Shown: positions 19,437-26,897 of the stretch, in pieces
How positions within the stretch are numbered: position 1 is the stretch's first letter
Layout: the number at the start of each line of letters is the position of its first letter
Assembly: GCF_001854765.1 (NCBI RefSeq)
Contig: NZ_LJJE01000021.1
Location: 1 to 47,479, forward strand
Length of the DNA stretch: 47,479 nt
From: Vibrio sonorensis
GTDB lineage: Bacteria; Pseudomonadota; Gammaproteobacteria; Enterobacterales; Vibrionaceae
Direction: 5' to 3'
Position numbers and translations under genes: made by a program
The notes under the pieces: generated by a model
Told to the model about the DNA's origin: nothing
The model's input: the letters and a program-made list of their open reading frames with translations, nothing else
Databases searched by the model: none

Positions 19437-19939
19437 TGACACAAGAAAACCAACATCCAATTTGGCAGTTACCTCTGGAGAGAGGTGGCTTAGTATTGAC
19501 GCCTTGCCCGGGTACAAAAGGTGTGGACCTCGATACTTCTCTCGCTCAACTAAAAGCCGAGTGTGTATCGACATTAGTGACGGCGATTTCCTCGCAAGAA
19601 ATGGACAATAAAGGCGTGAGTGAACTGGGTTATAAAGTACAAGCGTTAGGGATGCAGTGGTACCACCTAGTGATCGAAGATGACTGCGCTCCAGACCAAG
19701 ACTTCTCACAGCGATGGGAATCGGCGAGTACTTCTCTACATCAAGCCATTGAACAAGGCCAGAAAGTTGCCATGCACTGTATGGGAGGTTCGGGTCGAAC
19801 GGGCTTGCTAGCGGCGCACTTTCTGTTAGAGAAAGGTTGGCAACTGGAAGAGATCATCTCGAAAGTGCAAGCGCTTAGACCGGGCGCGTTTACCAAGCAA
19901 GTACAGGTTGATTACATCAAGCAAGTCGCGAATGCGTAG
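19436..19939 (+). CDS. Dual-specificity/CDKN3-like protein phosphatase in ars operon
   Basis: 167 residues with the cysteine-phosphatase P-loop HCMGGSGRTG: nucleophile Cys115 and Arg121. A likely general acid lies in the EDDCAPD segment (about 81-87). The fold resembles the CDKN3/KAP branch of tyrosine/dual-specificity phosphatases, not the low-molecular-weight ArsC arsenate reductases, whose CX5R loop is at the N-terminus. It starts within the GAPDH stop, so it is translated with it. Substrate is unknown: a protein, a phospho- or arseno-ester, or arsenate itself are all possible. Confidence 0.82.
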   Translation: MTQENQHPIWQLPLERGGLVLTPCPGTKGVDLDTSLAQLKAECVSTLVTAISSQEMDNKGVSELGYKVQALGMQWYHLVIEDDCAPDQDFSQRWESASTSLHQAIEQGQKVAMHCMGGSGRTGLLAAHFLLEKGWQLEEIISKVQALRPGAFTKQVQVDYIKQVANA

Positions 19940-19946
19940 CAAATTT

Positions 19947-19975
19947 AGCTTTTGGCCTACGATAGGTCAAAAGCT
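19947..19975 (+). terminator. Hairpin between phosphatase and arsJ (possible attenuator)
   Basis: Long stem: AGCTTTTGGCCTA pairs with TAGGTCAAAAGCT across a short loop (one mismatch), followed by CTTTT. It sits between two genes of the same operon, so it may cut arsJ expression relative to the upstream genes or stabilise the upstream mRNA rather than end the operon. Confidence 0.55.
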
Positions 19976-19994
19976 CTTTTAGTTAGGGTAAGTT

Positions 19995-21218
19995 ATGTTT
20001 GCCAGTCTTAATCGCAACGTTCGCCAGTATATGCTGGTCACGTTTAACTACTGGAATTTCACTGTAACCGATGGTGCACTGCGCATGCTGGTGGTGCTCT
20101 ATTTTCACGATTTGGGGTACTCCACCTTAGAGATCGCATCCCTTTTCCTCTTTTATGAGTTTTTTGGTGTTGTTACTAACTTGGTTGGAGGTTGGCTAGG
20201 TGCAAGGTTAGGGCTCAACAAAACCATGAACCTTGGGCTAGCGATGCAGATCCTTGCGTTGGGAATGCTGACCGTTCCAGATGTTTGGCTGACTATACCT
20301 TGGGTGATGGCAGCTCAGGCATTGTCTGGTATCGCAAAAGACCTCAACAAGATGAGTGCAAAAAGCTCAATTAAGACGTTAGTTCCGGATGAAAAGCAAG
20401 GTGCCTTGTATAAGTGGGTTGCGATTTTAACTGGCTCTAAGAATGCACTCAAAGGTGTGGGCTTTTTTGTGGGCGGATTACTGCTGACCACGGTCGGCTT
20501 TAAATATGCCATGGTGTTGATGGCAAGTGTATTGAGTTTAGTACTTATAGGCAGCTTAATCGGCTTAGATAGCGGTATGGGTAAGGCGAAGAGCAAGCCT
20601 AAGTTCAAGCAGATCTTTTCTAAGTCTCCTTCTATTAATATTCTGTCCGCCGCGCGTATGTTTCTATTTGGCGCTCGTGACGTGTGGTTTGTCGTCGCAC
20701 TGCCTATCTATTTAGGCAGCGTATTTGGGTGGGAACACCTATGGGTTGGCGGCTTTCTTGCTTGTTGGGTTATTGCTTATGGCTTTGTTCAAGGCTTTGC
20801 TCCCAAAATTACCGGTAAATCTGAAGGCAAAGTCCCCGATGGCAAAGCTGCGCTATTCTGGGCGGGATTGCTCGCATTGGTCACTGGCGTGATCGCTTAT
20901 GGCGTTCAGATCCAATGGCAACCTGAACTCGTGATAGTAGGGGGGCTGATGATCTTTGGTGCTATATTTGCCGTTAACTCATCATTGCACTCTTATTTGA
21001 TTGTGAGTTACGCCAAAGGCGATGGCGTGTCGTTGGATGTAGGTTTTTATTACATGGCAAATGCTATGGGGCGCTTGATTGGCACCATACTTTCCGGCTG
21101 GATTTTCCAAGTAGCAGGGTTTGCCGCTTGCCTTTGGGTTTCGTTTGCCTTTCTCGCCATCACCACACTGATCTCTGTTCGATTACCAAAAAGAAAATCT
21201 CAGGCTGTTACTCAGTAA
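19995..21218 (+). CDS. arsJ: Organoarsenical efflux MFS transporter ArsJ
   Basis: 407-residue major-facilitator protein with about 11-12 membrane segments spread from residue 15 to 395. Signatures of the ArsJ group include YWNFTVTDGALRMLVVLYF at the N-terminus and SGIAKDLNKMSAKSSIK after the fourth segment. It exports 1-arseno-3-phosphoglycerate made by the GAPDH two genes upstream. The gene follows a 55-bp spacer with a hairpin and is closed by a terminator. Assignment rests on family resemblance and the operon. Confidence 0.9.
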   Translation: MFASLNRNVRQYMLVTFNYWNFTVTDGALRMLVVLYFHDLGYSTLEIASLFLFYEFFGVVTNLVGGWLGARLGLNKTMNLGLAMQILALGMLTVPDVWLTIPWVMAAQALSGIAKDLNKMSAKSSIKTLVPDEKQGALYKWVAILTGSKNALKGVGFFVGGLLLTTVGFKYAMVLMASVLSLVLIGSLIGLDSGMGKAKSKPKFKQIFSKSPSINILSAARMFLFGARDVWFVVALPIYLGSVFGWEHLWVGGFLACWVIAYGFVQGFAPKITGKSEGKVPDGKAALFWAGLLALVTGVIAYGVQIQWQPELVIVGGLMIFGAIFAVNSSLHSYLIVSYAKGDGVSLDVGFYYMANAMGRLIGTILSGWIFQVAGFAACLWVSFAFLAITTLISVRLPKRKSQAVTQ

Positions 21219-21235
21219 GCCCTATTATGACTTAA

Positions 21236-21267
21236 CGCTGACTTGCGCAAGGTGCGGTCAGCCTTTT
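21236..21267 (+). terminator. Terminator of ars operon
   Basis: GCTGAC (21236-21241) pairs with GTCAGC (21256-21261), followed by C and five T. The loop contains the self-complementary TTGCGCAA. Located 18 bases after the arsJ stop. Confidence 0.7.
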
Positions 21268-21327
21268 TATTGGTATAGTAATACTTTCATTGATTTAGCG
21301 TTTATCGGTATTGTGTAGGGGAGCGAG

Positions 21328-22341
21328 ATGAATCAGAGAGAGTTGGCTTTTGACCTTATGAGGTGTGTTGCCGCCGTCGCTGTCATCGCCATACATGTAT
21401 TGGCCCCTTATCGGCAGGAGTTTGGAGTGATCCCTTTTAATGAATGGAACACGGCCATTGCAGTAAATGGTGCAAGCCGCTGGGCAGTACCTGTTTTTAT
21501 TCTTATCTCCGGTGCTTTGCTTCTCAATGATCCTCGCCCCTTTCAACTCTCTTATTACTTAAAGCGGCGTCTCTTTAAAGTATTGATACCCTTTATAATA
21601 TGGTCACTGTTTTATGCGTTGTTCTCAGGTTTAAGTGCACAAGGCTATGATTCAGCGCTCGCGACAAAAAAACTGATGTCTAGTCACGAACACGCAACTT
21701 ATTACCATTTGGGCTTCTTCTATTACTTTATCCCACTCTATTTTTTAGTGCCTTTTTTCCACTATATGGTGAAGCAAAACCAAGAACAGGTGCTTAAGGC
21801 ATATGTTGCTATTTGGCTGGTCACGAGTCTCTTGTACTTGCTCGGTATAGATGGTCTCTGGAGTAACCAGATGTGGCTGTACAGTGGCTACTTACCTCTC
21901 GGATATTTGCTTTATCAAAGATTGGAAGTGACTACTTCGACCGCTTTACTGTCGACCATATTAGGCTTGCTGTCGGTTACTGTTACTGTGGTTATGGTGG
22001 TTTTATTGAGTCATGAGCATGGCGAGTACACCGTAGGTCGCTGGTTATCCTACAAAACGTTTAATGTTGTCGTTGTTGCGACTGCCGTATTTATTTTATG
22101 TCGGTTCGTTAGCGGCAAGGTGAAAGGGCGTTGGTCTGTTTGGGTTGAACTGATTAGCCGACATAGCTTGGGCATTTATTTACTACACCCGATTTTTCTA
22201 TGGCCAATGAAGACGTTTGGATGGTATCAAGGACACCCTATGTGGGTGATACCGGTATGGGTCGTTGTCAGTGGTGCTGGCGCGCTATTGCTGAGTGTGG
22301 GGATCGCACGCCAGAAAGGGCTTAAATGGTTGTTGCCTTAG
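21328..22341 (+). CDS. Acyltransferase-3 family membrane protein (WecH/OafA-like)
   Basis: 337 residues, about ten membrane segments. N-terminal RELAFDLMRCVAAVAVIAIHVLAP carries the family's conserved Arg and His; FILISGALLL and the late SLGIYLLHPIFL are further hallmarks. Members acetylate or acylate exposed sugars and glycans. No glycan gene is adjacent, so the acceptor cannot be guessed. It converges on the YhhM-like gene with a 4-base overlap of the stop regions. Monocistronic by layout. Confidence 0.85.
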   Translation: MNQRELAFDLMRCVAAVAVIAIHVLAPYRQEFGVIPFNEWNTAIAVNGASRWAVPVFILISGALLLNDPRPFQLSYYLKRRLFKVLIPFIIWSLFYALFSGLSAQGYDSALATKKLMSSHEHATYYHLGFFYYFIPLYFLVPFFHYMVKQNQEQVLKAYVAIWLVTSLLYLLGIDGLWSNQMWLYSGYLPLGYLLYQRLEVTTSTALLSTILGLLSVTVTVVMVVLLSHEHGEYTVGRWLSYKTFNVVVVATAVFILCRFVSGKVKGRWSVWVELISRHSLGIYLLHPIFLWPMKTFGWYQGHPMWVIPVWVVVSGAGALLLSVGIARQKGLKWLLP

Positions 22342-22667
22342 CGTTTCATCGCAAAATGCAGGAACTTATCACCTTGATAAGTGAGCTCTCCCTTATCTCC
22401 GGGGTTCAGTGCATTAAAGTAGTGTATACCGACTTGGAATTCGCGTTTAGGGCCTAATCTTCCGCGTTGAACGTATATCCAATACTCCTGATCATCTTGT
22501 CCCGGTTTTGCGTCTTCAACTTCAATGGCTTGCTTGTCGAGAATGGTGACTTCAACCTTTTGCTCAGGTGCGTTTTCACCTAGTGTGTGCTGACGATAAA
22601 ACTTTACTGCTAACCACCCTGCAGCGAGTGCAAGAAATACTAAAGCTAAGAAGTAAGTTACTGGCAT
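22338..22667 (-). CDS. DUF2500 family membrane-anchored protein (YhhM-like)
   Basis: 109 residues. One N-terminal membrane segment (about 3-23) is followed by a beta-rich soluble domain with YFNALNPGDKGELTYQGDKFLHF, which matches the YQALTVGDKGTLSYKGTRF pattern of E. coli YhhM. Function unknown. In E. coli it lies near yhhL, yhhN and rsmD, and homologues of those genes occur within 4 kb here, which supports the family call. Confidence 0.82.
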   Translation of the reverse strand: MPVTYFLALVFLALAAGWLAVKFYRQHTLGENAPEQKVEVTILDKQAIEVEDAKPGQDDQEYWIYVQRGRLGPKREFQVGIHYFNALNPGDKGELTYQGDKFLHFAMKR

Positions 22668-22909
22668 GAGGTCTCTCCGTTAATTCGCCCTATATTCTAG
22701 CGATTTTGTCTGGGTCTTGCTGTTACTTGGCATTCTGTTTGCGTGGTTTTTATCCACTGAAGTCGAAACTTCGACGTGCTTCACGTTACTAGACTCAGTG
22801 TTAACTGTTGATTGCTTTACACAAATTGACACGAAAAAGGTCGAATTTACACTTAGAATATAGAAGAATGAGAATTCACCCCCTAAACTTTAAAGGGATG
22901 GAGGTAGTC

Positions 22910-23278
22910 ATGTCAGATATTGAAAAAGTGGTACTACGCACCCGCAAGATAGAAAAGCTACTTAGGATGCAATATCACGCTGAAGGAAAGGGATTACACC
23001 AGCTAATTACTAGCTGTGAGGAACGTTTGCCTCATGATGTCATCGCTAAGCTCAGATATATAGCGACTATCCGCAATAAAGTGGTTCACGAAGAGGACTT
23101 TAAACTCGATAACACTCAAGATTTTTCAGGGGTCTGCGATGAGTGTGAGAAGGAGTTAACGCCGAGGAGTGGGCGCTTTATATGGAGGACAGCGGTAATG
23201 CTGATGATGTTAATCACTACTGCTGCACTGTTTTTTTACTACGCTCATTGGGATGTACTGAGCCGGCATTTCCCTTAG
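22910..23278 (+). CDS. DUF4145-like protein with C-terminal membrane segment
   Basis: 122 residues from the ATG at 22910, which has GGAGG 7 bases upstream; an earlier in-frame ATG at 22808 has no such site. The N-terminal helical part (MSDIEKVVLRTRKIEKLLR ... LRYIATIRNKVVHEED) recalls the DUF4145/HEPN-like pattern, including RNKVVHE (an RNxxxH motif). A CDECE cysteine pair (CxxC) follows, and one membrane segment spans about 96-115. Function unknown. It is isolated, followed by a strong terminator. Confidence 0.65.
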   Translation: MSDIEKVVLRTRKIEKLLRMQYHAEGKGLHQLITSCEERLPHDVIAKLRYIATIRNKVVHEEDFKLDNTQDFSGVCDECEKELTPRSGRFIWRTAVMLMMLITTAALFFYYAHWDVLSRHFP

Positions 23279-23302
23279 TTATACCCTGTTTAGTTTTGAA
23301 AC

Positions 23303-23330
23303 AAAAAGGGACGCTTTTGCGTCCCTTTTT
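23303..23330. terminator. Strong bidirectional terminator
   Basis: Perfect stem: AAAAAGGGACGC pairs with GCGTCCCTTTTT around a TTTT loop. It ends the DUF4145-like gene on the plus strand and would also end a short minus-strand transcript through the candidate 26-residue protein. Confidence 0.9.
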
Positions 23331-23336
23331 TGATCT

Positions 23337-23417
23337 TTAGTACAGCATTGGCAGCGTCATTAGGCCGACAACCACTGCAATCATTACTAATCCCTGCACT
23401 TGTGAAGATGTGATCAT
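23337..23417 (-). CDS. Candidate 26-residue single-span membrane protein
   Basis: Short frame starting at ATG (23415-23417, minus) with AGAGGAGC 7 bases upstream, an excellent ribosome-binding site. The peptide begins MITSSQVQGL and continues as one hydrophobic helix rich in Val, Leu and Met, ending LPMLY. A perfect terminator follows 6 bases after the stop on the same strand. Size and composition resemble the small inner-membrane proteins (YnhF, CydX, AcrZ class), but I do not recognise the family. Partner unknown. Confidence 0.6.
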   Translation of the reverse strand: MITSSQVQGLVMIAVVVGLMTLPMLY

Positions 23418-23430
23418 TACGCTGCTCCTC

Positions 23431-24172
23431 TGTATTAATTTTGAACTTGCACTTACTTTAGCAAACTTTTGATTGTTTGATCAAGTTTATTATTTGTAGG
23501 TGCTAAAAAATCAACTTTTCTATGTGTATTGATGTCAATTCTTGTCAATTTAGTGTCATTTTTTGTTTTGTAATTTCGTGTCTCTCATCTGGTTTGTAAG
23601 TTATGGTGGGGTTAAGTTGTTGTTTTTGTTGGCTAATTTTTGTGGTTTTCAATTGGTTAAAAGTTGACATTGCTATTATAGGGGCTTTGAGTTTTTTAGT
23701 GTTGTTTTTAAGATAAAATGGATTTTGCTTGTGTGGTTGTTTGGGTTTAAATGATATTGGTTCTCACTTGTAGGTGTGGATGAGGTTTTAATTGCTGTTT
23801 AATTATCAAGAATGGAGTTGGGTTTTTAAAATTTTCTCGTACTGTTGTTTTTGTGAATTAAGTTTGTAACCTTATGTTATTAAATGGTTTTATTTTAACT
23901 TTGAACAAAAACCTATGTGCTTTTTTGGCCGTTTTTTCATGATTTTTATAAAGTTAAACTGTCAATTAATGGAGGTTTATGTGAAGGATTGGTTTAGTTT
24001 CCTAAATGTGGGGTACGGTAAACAAGGGTAATGAAATGACAACAAAATGACAGTGTTACTATTTTGTACGATACAAAATTAACTATTATCAAGATCCAAA
24101 TTTTATTCATTGTGTCTGGACATCTTTAGTCACCATCCTAAACTGGCGGCGAATGTTTGAAGAGGTGCGCTC
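23431..24172. other. Noncoding, strongly strand-skewed AT-rich spacer
   Basis: About 740 bp between the small-protein candidate and yhhN with no convincing gene. From 23581 to 23940 the plus strand has about 8% C, roughly one base in four is G, and T makes up close to half. Stops are frequent in all plus frames. It holds a candidate 16-codon frame (23981-24031) and a perfect 19-bp palindrome (24061-24079). No tRNA, known riboswitch or mobile element is visible. Confidence 0.7.
24061..24079. promoter_or_regulatory. Perfect palindrome upstream of yhhN
   Basis: ATTTTGTA and TACAAAAT flank a CGA spacer, giving 8-bp perfect arms. The dyad is AT-rich, with no T run after it, so an operator for a dimeric repressor is more likely than a terminator. 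It lies 94 bp before the yhhN start. Confidence 0.5.
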
Positions 24173-24793
24173 ATGTGGAGCTTGTTGTCTGTTGCTCTAT
24201 CAGGCTATATAGGTGTTACCGCCCAACAAGATGGTAACAGTAAAAAATCGCTACTGTTTAAAACGCTGACTTGTCTGATGCTGATGTGGTTATTGGTGTT
24301 CTCCAATGAGATGACCAATGCCAGGTACTGGGTTGTCGGTGGCTTACTTATTTCTCTCATTGCAGAAGCGGGCTATCTATTAAAGAAACATTCCAAATTC
24401 AGTTTTACTGCTCTTATTGTCGCTCAGTTGTGCTTTAGTAAGTCGTTTTGGATGCAATTGTCCGGTGATATTATCTGGTGGCTTCCCGCTTTGTTACTTG
24501 GCAGTGCGATAGTGGCTTTTTTCCTATTACTTCCTAAGTTAGATCGGCTTGTTTTTCCAGTTATTACGATGGGGATCATACTGATACAACTCAATTGGGC
24601 AGCTGGTGAAATTTGGTTGCTAGAAGCAAGTTGGCAAGCTGGTACCGGCTTTCTGGGTACATTGTGCTTAGCTTTTGCTGCTCTTCAGTTTGCGGTAGAA
24701 GACTACGGCCGAAAAGTTTCGATTAGACGGTACTACAGTGCGTATCTTCATTTGGCCGCTCAGGCTCTGATAACTGCATCATTGATTATCTAA
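24173..24793 (+). CDS. yhhN: YhhN family membrane protein (lysoplasmalogenase-like)
   Basis: 206 residues with about eight membrane segments. Family features include GGLLISLIAEAGYLL (the acidic residue within the membrane is conserved) and a C-terminal YSAYLHLAAQALI. The mammalian relative TMEM86 hydrolyses lysoplasmalogens; the bacterial role is unsettled. The ATG follows AGAGG. It lies in the yhhM/yhhN/yhhL group as in enterics. It is read from its own upstream region, which contains the 19-bp palindrome. Confidence 0.85.
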   Translation: MWSLLSVALSGYIGVTAQQDGNSKKSLLFKTLTCLMLMWLLVFSNEMTNARYWVVGGLLISLIAEAGYLLKKHSKFSFTALIVAQLCFSKSFWMQLSGDIIWWLPALLLGSAIVAFFLLLPKLDRLVFPVITMGIILIQLNWAAGEIWLLEASWQAGTGFLGTLCLAFAALQFAVEDYGRKVSIRRYYSAYLHLAAQALITASLII

Positions 24794-24856
24794 AATCAAT
24801 AAATCGTTTCTCAAACAAACTTAAAGTGTGGCTATTAGTAGGAAAGAGAGAAAACC

Positions 24857-25093
24857 ATGGCTAATCGTATCCACGCTCATAGCGTATTAAACCTTCTTCA
24901 AGAGTCACCTATGACAAAAGACGACCTTACTGCCAAAGTGCTTGAGGAGTTTGGGGCTGACGCGTTATTTCATACTTGTTCATTAAGTGATTTGGACTTT
25001 GACACTTTGTTTAGTTTCTTTGTCAATCGACAAAAAATAGTCGAAGCAGAGGGAAAATGGGCACTAAACGCAGCCCGAGTCTGTAATCACTAA
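24857..25093 (+). CDS. YecH family metal-binding protein
   Basis: 78 residues. Pattern matches E. coli YecH: an N-terminal IHAHSVLNLL, central FHTCS (about 38-42) and a final Cys before the C-terminus (RVCNH). The conserved His and Cys residues suggest metal binding; the physiological role is unknown. It has GGAAAG upstream and stands as a single gene between yhhN and the MarC-type gene. Confidence 0.82.
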   Translation: MANRIHAHSVLNLLQESPMTKDDLTAKVLEEFGADALFHTCSLSDLDFDTLFSFFVNRQKIVEAEGKWALNAARVCNH

Positions 25094-25197
25094 AACATTT
25101 AGCTTGGCATTTGTCCTCTCGGTTTATAGTGCTGTCTAGCATCCTATAGTGAGTTGGGTATATACTTCGCGCATTCTTGTCAGCGAAGGTGATTTTC

Positions 25198-25782
25198 ATG
25201 GATATTATCTCAGCGGCAACCATGTTATTCCTTATCATGGACCCGCTAGGCAATCTGCCAATTGTTTTATCTATTTTAAAGCATTTAGATCCTAAGCGTC
25301 GCCGTAAGACATTGATTAGGGAGCTGTTTTTTGCTCTTCTGATCTTGATGTTATTCCTGTTTGCAGGGCAAAGCATTTTGGGATTCTTGCATGTACAACC
25401 GGAAACGCTCAGTATTTCTGGCGGTATTATCCTGTTTATTATTGCTATCAAGATGATCTTTCCTAGTGCGGGAAGCATAACTGGACTGGCGGCCGGTGAA
25501 GAGCCATTTATTGTACCAATGGCGATACCAATGATTGCAGGGCCATCGGTTATTGCCGCTTTGCTTTTGTTATCAACGCAGCATCCAGAGCGCATGCTAG
25601 AGCTATCGGCAGCGGTGTTGATAGCTTGGGGAGCAACATTTTTTATATTGATGTTCTATGGATTCTTCCACCGAATTCTTGGTGAGAGAGGCCTAAAAGC
25701 GATAGAAAGGCTGATGGGACTATTGCTGGTTATGATCTCGACGCAGATGTTCCTCGATGGCGTTAAGGGCTATCTAAGTTAG
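25198..25782 (+). CDS. yhgN: MarC/NAAT family membrane protein YhgN
   Basis: 194 residues with six membrane segments. Signatures: FLIMDPLGNLPI near the N-terminus, SGGIILFIIAIKMIFPS in the middle and AGEEPFIVPMAIPMIAGPS in the second half, all close to E. coli YhgN. The transported substrate of this group is not established. I start at the ATG 25198, which aligns with YhgN and has AAGGTG upstream; the TTG at 25177 would add seven residues of poor fit. A bidirectional terminator follows. Confidence 0.88.
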   Translation: MDIISAATMLFLIMDPLGNLPIVLSILKHLDPKRRRKTLIRELFFALLILMLFLFAGQSILGFLHVQPETLSISGGIILFIIAIKMIFPSAGSITGLAAGEEPFIVPMAIPMIAGPSVIAALLLLSTQHPERMLELSAAVLIAWGATFFILMFYGFFHRILGERGLKAIERLMGLLLVMISTQMFLDGVKGYLS

Positions 25783-25788
25783 AAAAGC

Positions 25789-25813
25789 AAAACGCCACAT
25801 TATGTGGCGTTTT
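25789..25813. terminator. Bidirectional terminator between yhgN and yhhL
   Basis: AAAACGCCACAT pairs with ATGTGGCGTTTT, giving a stem with A4 before and T4 after. It overlaps the last codons and stop of yhhL. Confidence 0.8.
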
Positions 25814-26081
25814 CTTCTTTTAAGTACTTGTTTCTGATATGGAGCAGAGAAAAGACGCCAAAGACCAATATCGACCACTTTTCCCAAGTCGTCATGTTTA
25901 TTTTTTGCCCAAATACCTTCACAAACATGAGCATCTGAATACCGTGCATAAAGAACAAACACGCGGTAAAGATATAAAGCGCAACAGCGGCATTGCCGGC
26001 AAAAGGCTGAATAATGTTATAGAGCAACACTAACCAAACACCAGCAAACAGAGCTTTTCCAAGCCAGATTACAATCTTCAT
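25800..26081 (-). CDS. yhhL: DUF1145 family membrane protein YhhL
   Basis: 93 residues, two to three membrane segments (about 4-25, 32-55, 66-85). The N-terminus KIVIWLGKALFAGVWLVLLYN and the position directly after rsmD match E. coli YhhL. Function unknown. I choose the ATG at 26081, which has AAGGA 7 bases upstream; a GTG at 26087 overlapping the rsmD stop is the alternative. Both readings make it the second gene of an rsmD-yhhL unit. Confidence 0.82.
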   Translation of the reverse strand: MKIVIWLGKALFAGVWLVLLYNIIQPFAGNAAVALYIFTACLFFMHGIQMLMFVKVFGQKINMTTWEKWSILVFGVFSLLHIRNKYLKEENAT

Positions 26082-26083
26082 TA

Positions 26084-26677
26084 TCACGTCCTTTCATATA
26101 GTCGATAAGCAACTTGCCCAGCGGTTTTCTCTCTATGTAGATGCCATTGGCTTGGCATTTCTGGAAGGACAAGTTCTTTCTCGGTTTCAATATAAATCAT
26201 GGCATCTTTGGCCAGCCATTGGTTTTTTTCGAGTAGTTGAATGACCTCTTCAAGTAACCCTTTTCTAAATGGAGGGTCAATAAAGACAATGTCATAGGGT
26301 GTGCCTTCTCGCGAAAGAAAATCCAGAGTATTTTGATTTAATGCCTCTATTTGGGAGGTATTCAGCGCCTTGATGTTTTGTTGCAACTGCTTATGAGCAT
26401 CCGCGTTTAGCTCTAACATGGTGACTATTTTTGCTTGGCGTGATGCGGCTTCAAAACCGAGCCCGCCCGACCCTGCAAAAAGATCTAAACAGCGTGCATG
26501 GGGAATGTCTTGTGCTAACCAGTTAAACAGCGTCTCTTTAACTCTGTCTGTGGTTGGGCGGAGTCCTTCTGCATGGTGAACGGGTAGCTTTCGTCCCCTC
26601 CAAAGTCCGCTTATTATGCGAATATGCCCATTGGATGGCTTTTTTTGTGATGTGTTTTGATGGCGACGTCTTACCAT
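26084..26677 (-). CDS. rsmD: 16S rRNA (guanine966-N2)-methyltransferase
   Basis: 197-residue SAM-dependent methyltransferase that modifies G966 of 16S rRNA. IRIISGLWRGRKLPV and GLRPTTDRVKETLFNWL are family signatures; the SAM motif is LDLFAGSGGLGFEA and the catalytic motif is FIDPPF. I place the start at the ATG at 26677 (MVRRRHQN), because the upstream in-frame extension to 26746 lacks family similarity. Divergent from ftsY, as in most gammaproteobacteria. Confidence 0.94.
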   Translation of the reverse strand: MVRRRHQNTSQKKPSNGHIRIISGLWRGRKLPVHHAEGLRPTTDRVKETLFNWLAQDIPHARCLDLFAGSGGLGFEAASRQAKIVTMLELNADAHKQLQQNIKALNTSQIEALNQNTLDFLSREGTPYDIVFIDPPFRKGLLEEVIQLLEKNQWLAKDAMIYIETEKELVLPEMPSQWHLHREKTAGQVAYRLYERT

Positions 26678-26897
26678 AGATTTTTTGACCGCTAATAAAG
26701 TGATACTATATCCAGTCGTTCTGGTTAAAACGCCAGGAATAGCCATATTTTAAAGTCAGAGTTTATACCCATTTCAAGTATAGATACATGCTTGATTGTG
26801 GTGGTTTGTGATTATCGCTCTGGCTCTATTATTGATCTCACGGTATAAGGTGGGATAAGACTTATTACACAGTTTAGGATATCTAGGACATCACCAG

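Noticed and set aside
19436..19939. ArsC arsenate reductase of the low-molecular-weight phosphatase type
   Set aside because: The CX5R loop is near residue 115 rather than at the N-terminus, and the fold is of the DSP/CDKN3 kind.
26677..26746. Longer RsmD start
   Set aside because: The first 23 residues have no family similarity, and the ATG at 26677 fits the usual length.
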